Below, one piece after another: positions 5,281 to 7,685 of a stretch of DNA of 7,685 nucleotides (position 1 is the stretch's first letter; every line of letters starts with the position of its first letter). The notes under the pieces are model-generated. The model was not told the DNA's origin and ran no database searches. It saw only the letters and a list, made by a program, of their open reading frames with translations. The stretch comes from Methanoculleus sp. UBA77 (GTDB taxonomy: Archaea > Halobacteriota > Methanomicrobia > Methanomicrobiales > Methanoculleaceae), in NCBI GenBank assembly GCA_002499455.1, contig DALN01000147.1, forward strand, positions 1-7,685. The letters are read 5' to 3'. The translations under genes and the position numbers were made by a program.

Positions 5281-5296
5281 CCGATATCCTTAAGAT
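5281..5296 (+). promoter_or_regulatory. Possible promoter of the rps15 cluster
   Basis: CCGATATCCTTAAGAT is the most TATA-like element upstream of rps15 on the plus strand. It would start transcription near 5310-5315 and give a leader of about 140 bases containing the mini-ORF and hairpins. The match is imperfect; a second AT-rich candidate (ACTTAACATAG, 5422-5432) lies very close to rps15. Confidence 0.3.
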
Positions 5297-5310
5297 TCCT
5301 CCCGGAGAAT

Positions 5311-5343
5311 ATGATGCAGCACTGCATGTGCTGGCTATGGTAA
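5311..5343 (+). CDS. Ten-codon Cys/Trp-rich upstream ORF (candidate leader peptide)
   Basis: The ATG at 5311, immediately followed by a second ATG at 5314, opens MMQHCMCWLW and stops at TAA 5341-5343. GGAG at 5304-5307 is three bases before the first and six before the second ATG, so the second is well placed for initiation. Two Cys, two Trp and a His within ten codons is an unusual composition. The DNA also forms a hairpin, CAGCAC (5317-5322) with GTGCTG (5328-5333). Expression is unproven. Confidence 0.3.
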   Translation: MMQHCMCWLW

Positions 5344-5350
5344 GTCCGAC

Positions 5351-5379
5351 GTGCTCCCGGAAGCACTGCCCGCAAGGGC
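5351..5379 (+). promoter_or_regulatory. Two tandem hairpins in the rps15 leader
   Basis: GTGCT (5351-5355) pairs with AGCAC (5362-5366). One base later, GCCC (5368-5371) pairs with GGGC (5376-5379) around a GCAA loop, which is a GNRA tetraloop. An alternative longer pairing, CCCG (5356-5359) with CGGG (5381-5384), would enclose the second hairpin and compete with the first. The structure sits between the mini-ORF and rps15, so it may be a leader control element, possibly an S15 autoregulatory site. Confidence 0.4.
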
Positions 5380-5454
5380 TCGGGATTACAGAGATTAGTC
5401 AGATAACGGACTCTTTTCTGGACTTAACATAGTGTATTCAACGGAGGAGTAAGA

Positions 5455-5913
5455 ATGGCAAGAATGTACGCTCGGCGCCGCGGAACCAGCAGTTCTGTCC
5501 GGCCCTACCGGAAGGAAGCACCCGAGTGGTCCAACACGGACACAACGGAGATCGAGAAGATCATCGTCGATCTCCGCAAAGACGGCATGTCGAGCAGTCA
5601 GATCGGTCTTGCACTGCGGGACCGGTACGGCGTCCCCGACGTCAAGCTCGCCACCGGCAAGCGTATCAACGAGATCCTCCGCGAGAAGGGCCTTGAATCC
5701 GAGATCCCCGAAGATCTCCGGAACCTGATGCAGAAAGCGCTCGGGATGAGGAAGCACCTTGCGGAGAACAAGAAGGACGTTCACAACACCCGTCAGCTCC
5801 AGATCACCGAGTCCAAGGTGCGCAGGCTGGTCAGGTACTACGTCGGGTCCGGACGGCTGCCGGAAGGCTGGACATACAAGCCGGAGACCGCGGAGATTCT
5901 GCTTTCCCGCTGA
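5455..5913 (+). CDS. rps15: 30S ribosomal protein S15 (uS15)
   Basis: The 152-residue product is a full-length archaeal/eukaryotic-type S15. It has a basic N-terminal extension (MARMYARRRGTSSS and on) not found in the shorter bacterial protein, then the conserved helical core with DGMSSSQIGLALRDRYGVPD (residues 44-63) and the rRNA-binding HLAENKKDVHNTRQL segment (about 101-115), ending in YYVGSGRLPEGW. It binds 16S rRNA in the small subunit platform. A strong GGAGG at 5443-5447 precedes the ATG by seven bases. It leads the cluster with the RecJ-like gene beginning seven bases after its stop codon. Its leader carries the mini-ORF and hairpins. Confidence 0.97.
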   Translation: MARMYARRRGTSSSVRPYRKEAPEWSNTDTTEIEKIIVDLRKDGMSSSQIGLALRDRYGVPDVKLATGKRINEILREKGLESEIPEDLRNLMQKALGMRKHLAENKKDVHNTRQLQITESKVRRLVRYYVGSGRLPEGWTYKPETAEILLSR

Positions 5914-5919
5914 TGACCC

Positions 5920-7137
5920 ATGTCGCTTGAAGCCGCTGCTGCCCGCCTCGCCGACCATCTCCTCGAACAGGAGTTCGTGGAGGTGCTCGCGCACCACGAT
6001 GCAGACGGTATCGCCGCTGCATCCATCCTCTGCCACGCCATGTTCCGCAAGGGCGGGCGGTTCCGGCTGAGGATCAGTCCGGGCATCAGCGCGGCCGACG
6101 TGCCGCGCGACAGCAGCGTGCTTCTCTGCGACTTCGGGTCAGCACTCACGGACCTTTCCGGCGACGTGATGGTGGTGGACCACCACCTGCCCCATTTCGA
6201 GGGGGACTACCACGTCAACCCGCGCCTCGAAGGGATCGACGGCGACCGGAGCCTCTCGGCGTCCGGTGCGGCCTACCTCGTCGCACAGCGCATGGGGGAC
6301 AACCGCGACCTCGCAAGCCTCGCGCTGCTCGGGATCCTCGGCGACGGCCAGGAACTCGATGGGCCGAACCGGGAGATCGCGAACGAGGGGATCGCAAACG
6401 GCTTCATCACACCCCGCCGCGGCCTCCGCCTCGCGGGGAGAGGCCTCGTCGAACAGCTCGCGCTCGCCGTCAACCCCTATCTCGCCGGGTACTCGGGCGT
6501 TCCCGATGCGGCGAGGACACTCGTTGCAGCGGTCACCGACGAGGACGACGTGGACCTCGAGTCCCTCCTCTCCCGGGTCGTTCTTGCGGCCGCGCCGAAG
6601 GCATCGGTCTCCGCGCTCTGCGGGATCTGGGGGACCACCTACAGCCTCGGCCGGGAGGTGATCGACGAGGCGGTGAACCTCGCCGCCGTCGTCGACGCCT
6701 GCGGCAAGGCCGGGAACGGGGACATCGGCGCATCGCTCTGCCTCCGCTCAAGCCACGCGCTCAAGGAAGCCTGGGAGATCACCGCCCGCTACCGGCAGAC
6801 GGTCATCACCGGCATCCAGGGAGCGCGCAGGCTCGACGAGCGCCTCGCCCTCTTTGCGGTGGACGACGGCATGGTGACCGGCGACGTCGCGGACGCGCTC
6901 GCAAACGACCTCGTCCAGGACGGCCCGGTCTTCGTCATGGGGCCGAGAGGGGGGCACTGTTCCATATCGGCACGCTGCCCGCCGGGCGTCGACCTCGATC
7001 TCGAGCCGCTGATGCGGAGGATCGCGGAGGCGTGCGGCGGCCAGGGCGGCGGTCACCACCGGAGGGCCGGCGCCAGGATCGATGCCGGTCAGGCAGAGAG
7101 GTTCAGGCAGGAACTCCTGGAGGCGGTTGCGGCATGA
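5920..7137 (+). CDS. recJ: RecJ-like DHH-family phosphoesterase / single-strand nuclease
   Basis: The 405-residue protein carries the DHH-family metal motifs in order: HHDADG (25-30), LLCDFG with D71, VVDHH (85-89) and LGILGDG (138-143). The C-terminal DHHA1 substrate domain has GGGHHRRAGA (376-385). All expected metal ligands are present, so activity is likely. Archaeal RecJ-like proteins act as single-strand exonucleases, and some associate with the GINS/MCM replication helicase; which subtype this is cannot be decided from sequence inspection. The ATG at 5920 is six bases after the rps15 stop codon, with only a weak TGAT-type ribosome binding site, so translation is probably coupled. Its stop overlaps the pcc1 start. 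A pAp phosphatase or oligonucleotidase role is the alternative for a DHH/DHHA1 protein of this size. Confidence 0.88.
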   Translation: MSLEAAAARLADHLLEQEFVEVLAHHDADGIAAASILCHAMFRKGGRFRLRISPGISAADVPRDSSVLLCDFGSALTDLSGDVMVVDHHLPHFEGDYHVNPRLEGIDGDRSLSASGAAYLVAQRMGDNRDLASLALLGILGDGQELDGPNREIANEGIANGFITPRRGLRLAGRGLVEQLALAVNPYLAGYSGVPDAARTLVAAVTDEDDVDLESLLSRVVLAAAPKASVSALCGIWGTTYSLGREVIDEAVNLAAVVDACGKAGNGDIGASLCLRSSHALKEAWEITARYRQTVITGIQGARRLDERLALFAVDDGMVTGDVADALANDLVQDGPVFVMGPRGGHCSISARCPPGVDLDLEPLMRRIAEACGGQGGGHHRRAGARIDAGQAERFRQELLEAVAA

Positions 7138-7376
7138 TCCGGATCGAGGGCACCATCGAGACCCCCCACGCCCACCCCGAATGCGTGGCAGCGGCGCTCG
7201 AACCCGACAACCTCACCCTGATCAGGACCCGTCCAGTCAGGGGAGGGGTGCGGGCGGAGATCGATGGGACGAGACTTCGGTCGATCATCGCCTCGGTGGA
7301 CGACTACCTCATGAACCTCGCGATAGCAGAGGACATCTGCACCTGCGCGGCACGGAGCCGGAGAGATCCGGAGTGA
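7134..7376 (+). CDS. pcc1: KEOPS complex subunit Pcc1
   Basis: This 80-residue protein fits the usual Pcc1 length. It carries the family's RSIIASVDDYLMNLAIAE block (residues 48-65) after a beta-rich N-terminal half. Pcc1 is the dimerising subunit of KEOPS, which makes the universal t6A modification at position 37 of ANN-decoding tRNAs together with Kae1, Bud32 and Cgi121. The start chosen is the ATG at 7134, which overlaps the upstream stop codon as ATGA, with GGAGG at 7119-7123 ten bases before it. A longer in-frame reading from 7032 would run inside the RecJ-like gene and is unlikely. The overlap indicates translational coupling. Confidence 0.9.
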   Translation: MIRIEGTIETPHAHPECVAAALEPDNLTLIRTRPVRGGVRAEIDGTRLRSIIASVDDYLMNLAIAEDICTCAARSRRDPE

Positions 7377-7416
7377 AAAGCGGTTCAGAATCAAGGATAT
7401 AATTGAGAGTGATATC

Positions 7417-7685
7417 ATGGCAAGGAAGAAACAGGTTGGAAGAAGGGTGGAAGGCTGGAAGGCCAAGAAGTGGTACCGTGTCTACGTGCCCGAAGCCTTC
7501 GGCAAAGTTGAGATCGGCGACACCATCTCGGCCGATCCCGCAAACATGGTCGGCCGGGTCATGACCGCGACGCTCGGCGAAGTTGTGCAGGACTACTCCA
7601 AGTCCCACATCAAGATGAGATTCAAGATCAACAACGTGGCCGGCGACGCCGCGTACACCGAGTTCGTCGGTCACGAAGTGACCCG
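7417..7685 (+). CDS. rps3ae: 30S ribosomal protein S3Ae (eS1), N-terminal part
   Basis: The first 89 residues are present before the window ends. The start MARKKQVGRRVEGWKAKKWY and the following segment YVPEAFGKVEIGDTISADP match archaeal S3Ae, and VMTATLGEVVQDYSKSHIKM is the conserved continuation. The protein belongs to the small-subunit platform and exists only in archaea and eukaryotes. GAGAGTGAT, ending three bases before the ATG, is a slightly degenerate Shine-Dalgarno. Only 40 bases separate it from pcc1, without a clear promoter, so it probably belongs to the same operon. Confidence 0.95.
   Translation, partial: MARKKQVGRRVEGWKAKKWYRVYVPEAFGKVEIGDTISADPANMVGRVMTATLGEVVQDYSKSHIKMRFKINNVAGDAAYTEFVGHEVT

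Noticed and set aside
5345..5392. H/ACA or C/D box guide RNA in the rps15 leader (an ACA at 5388-5390 after a hairpin)
   Set aside because: The hairpin lacks a proper two-sided pseudouridylation pocket and kink-turn, and no C/D box pair is present.
7032..7133. Longer in-frame start for pcc1
   Set aside because: It would overlap the RecJ-like gene by over 100 bases and add residues not expected in Pcc1. The ATGA overlap at 7134 is the normal coupled start.

Overview
The window looks like chromosomal DNA of a GC-rich methanogenic archaeon, most likely of the order Methanomicrobiales (a Methanoculleus-like genome is my best guess). The reasons are a coenzyme F420H2 oxidase paired with an MsvR-type V4R regulator, archaeal-type ribosomal proteins S15 and S3Ae, a KEOPS Pcc1 subunit, a tRNA without encoded CCA, and TATA-type promoters. 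No IS element, CRISPR array, phage gene or other classical mobile element is visible.

Region 1 (1-1637) is an oxygen and redox defence locus. fprA (F420H2 oxidase, minus strand, cut by the window edge) is divergent from msvR (plus strand). The 475-base gap holds two direct copies of a TTCG/CGAA operator-promoter module, exactly 392 bases apart, one next to each gene. This matches the known MsvR/fpaA pairing of other methanogens, but the module is duplicated and a long structured spacer lies between the copies.

Region 2 (1638-2945) is visibly AT-richer than its surroundings and nearly gene-poor. It holds a good TATA box, a 14-bp perfect-arm hairpin that could belong to a small RNA, a two-helix membrane miniprotein with a strong Shine-Dalgarno but no ordinary start codon after it, several CGCGAAG-type repeats including a large inverted repeat, and a tRNA-Gly(CCC) gene at its right edge.

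Region 3 (2951-5212, minus) is one orphan membrane-bound PAS/PAS/GAF histidine kinase, probably made from a leaderless mRNA.

Region 4 (5213-7685, plus) is a housekeeping cluster: rps15, a RecJ-like DHH nuclease, the KEOPS subunit pcc1 and rps3ae (cut by the window edge), tightly spaced and probably co-transcribed. It couples ribosome assembly, tRNA modification and DNA replication or repair. Its presumed leader carries a ten-codon Cys/Trp-rich upstream ORF followed by two tandem hairpins, which could be an undescribed leader control element.

The least explained parts are the duplicated MsvR module, the structured S15 leader with its mini-ORF, the miniprotein start, and the hairpins and repeats of the AT-rich segment.
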